NCBI RefSeq assembly: GCF_947500985.1
Contig: NZ_CANMTX010000002.1
Span: 496,001-560,000 of the forward strand
Source of the DNA: an uncultured Maribacter sp.
GTDB taxonomy: Bacteria; Bacteroidota; Bacteroidia; Flavobacteriales; Flavobacteriaceae
Length of the DNA: 64,000 nt
Direction of reading: 5' to 3'
Shown: positions 63,294 to 64,000 of the stretch, in pieces
Position numbering within the stretch: the stretch's first letter is position 1
Layout: every line of letters starts with the position of its first letter
Notes under the pieces: generated by a model
The model's input: the letters and a program-made list of their open reading frames with translations, nothing else
What the model was told of the DNA's origin: nothing
Databases searched by the model: none
Translations under genes and position numbers: made by a program

Positions 63294-64000
63294 TTACTAT
63301 TTTGTTCGTCAATGCTATAAAATCGTCGACAGCTAATTGTTCTGGTCGAAGGTCAAATATAGTATCTTCTCTTAAATTATCTGATAATGTAAATGTTTTT
63401 AAACTGTTACGTAAGGTCTTTCTACGTTGATTAAATGCAGTTTTTACCACACGATACAATAGTTGCTCATCGCAAGAAAGTTCAAAATTTGCTTTACGAG
63501 TTAATCGTAATACGCCCGACTGTACTTTTGGGGGAGGATCAAAAACATCTGGTTCAACGGTGAAAAGATATTCCGCTTCATAAAAAGCTTGTACCAAAAC
63601 CGAAAGAATACCGTATGCCTTACTGCCTTCTGGTGAGCAAATACGTTGCGCGACTTCTTTCTGAAACATTCCTGAAAATTCAGGTATTTGATTTCTAAGG
63701 GTTAACATTTTAAAAACTATTTGCGTAGAGATATTATATGGGAAGTTACCAGTTATACCAAATTGCTCATCGCCAAAAAGGGTTGAAGTATCAAAATTTA
63801 AAAAATCTGCTTCAATTACCTTAAAAGTACCGTCACCTTCAAATGCTTTGGGGTGTTCTAGAGGGAAGGTCTCATTTAAGTAAGTGATGGACTCCGTATC
63901 CAAATCCATAGCCACTAAATTACTATCTCGTAAAAGAAGGTATTTAGTAAGTACTCCAGTACCCGGACCAATTTCTATTACATTCTTATAATCTTGTTGT
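63280..64000 (-). CDS. rsmA: 16S rRNA dimethyladenosine transferase RsmA (N-terminus cut by window edge)
   Basis: The frame is open to base 64000, so the start lies outside. Visible motifs are [15 protein letters not shown] (SAM-binding GxGxG), [16 protein letters not shown] (N-x-P-Y catalytic motif) and a C-terminal domain that binds the rRNA helix. It methylates two adenines near the 3' end of 16S rRNA. At least 239 residues are present of about 270. An internal start at 63915 is an artefact. mgtE follows with overlapping coding sequence. Confidence 0.96.
   Translation of the reverse strand, partial: QQDYKNVIEIGPGTGVLTKYLLLRDSNLVAMDLDTESITYLNETFPLEHPKAFEGDGTFKVIEADFLNFDTSTLFGDEQFGITGNFPYNISTQIVFKMLTLRNQIPEFSGMFQKEVAQRICSPEGSKAYGILSVLVQAFYEAEYLFTVEPDVFDPPPKVQSGVLRLTRKANFELSCDEQLLYRVVKTAFNQRRKTLRNSLKTFTLSDNLREDTIFDLRPEQLAVDDFIALTNKIVNDTL

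Overview
The window is one continuous stretch of an AT-rich chromosome from the phylum Bacteroidota, almost certainly a marine member of Flavobacteriaceae (Maribacter, Zobellia and Cellulophaga are the kind of genus it resembles; the genus is a guess). The reasons are: promoter elements of the Bacteroidetes type (TTTG, about 20 nt, TAnnTTTG), a DUF1501 protein with a type IX secretion C-terminal sorting tail, an OlsF-type two-domain acyltransferase, a TspO-like membrane protein, the ligase-associated DNA repair cassette, and many exported peptidases. No rRNA, tRNA or CRISPR array was seen.

Layout. 1-14633: exported hydrolases and small conserved proteins (two M28 peptidases, a 1051-residue sortilin/BNR-type protein, an M20-type carbamoylase, a VOC protein, an outer-membrane barrel, a pentapeptide-repeat protein) and an unusual 862-residue fusion of cyclic-nucleotide-binding, PlsC-like and SGNH hydrolase domains. 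14744-18176: a CDGSH remnant without a start codon, a CAT-like acyltransferase, a membrane histidine kinase and a GNAT enzyme. 18280-21375: an accessory island with an unknown membrane protein, an IS1595/ISXO2-type transposase translationally coupled to a P63C-domain protein, flanked by an imperfect 29-bp inverted repeat and followed by a repeat-rich gene-free stretch. 21527-31398: housekeeping genes (ssb, recQ, PAP2 phosphatase, HDAC-like deacetylase, tex, a TPR protein, metG), the last three overlapping. 31591-35036: an unannotated 59-residue gene and a DUF1501/DUF1800 pair. 35223-46957: yraN, an ACT-like protein, a TlpA-like thioredoxin, three TerB-like paralogues, a serine hydrolase, a YiaK-like dehydrogenase, mfd, a flavoprotein reductase and a TspO relative. 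47016-52909: the four-gene ligase-associated DNA damage response cassette (PdeM, Lhr-type helicase, ATP-dependent ligase, MBL exonuclease). 53012-64000: TerB, fbp, GNAT, aspartate kinase, olsF, an arsR/ArsN-like pair, small metabolic genes, mgtE and the 3' part of rsmA.

The strongest biological themes are DNA repair (recQ, ssb, mfd and the ligase cassette) and membrane-lipid acylation (olsF and the triple-domain fusion). Three genes look broken: two by a single-base frameshift at a homopolymer (3657-4234, 60045-60501) and one by loss of its start (14744-14953). These may be sequencing errors or true decay. The least explained parts are the 18.3-21.4 kb island and its repeats, the cNMP-PlsC-SGNH fusion, and a REP-like palindrome inserted in frame inside the ligase gene.
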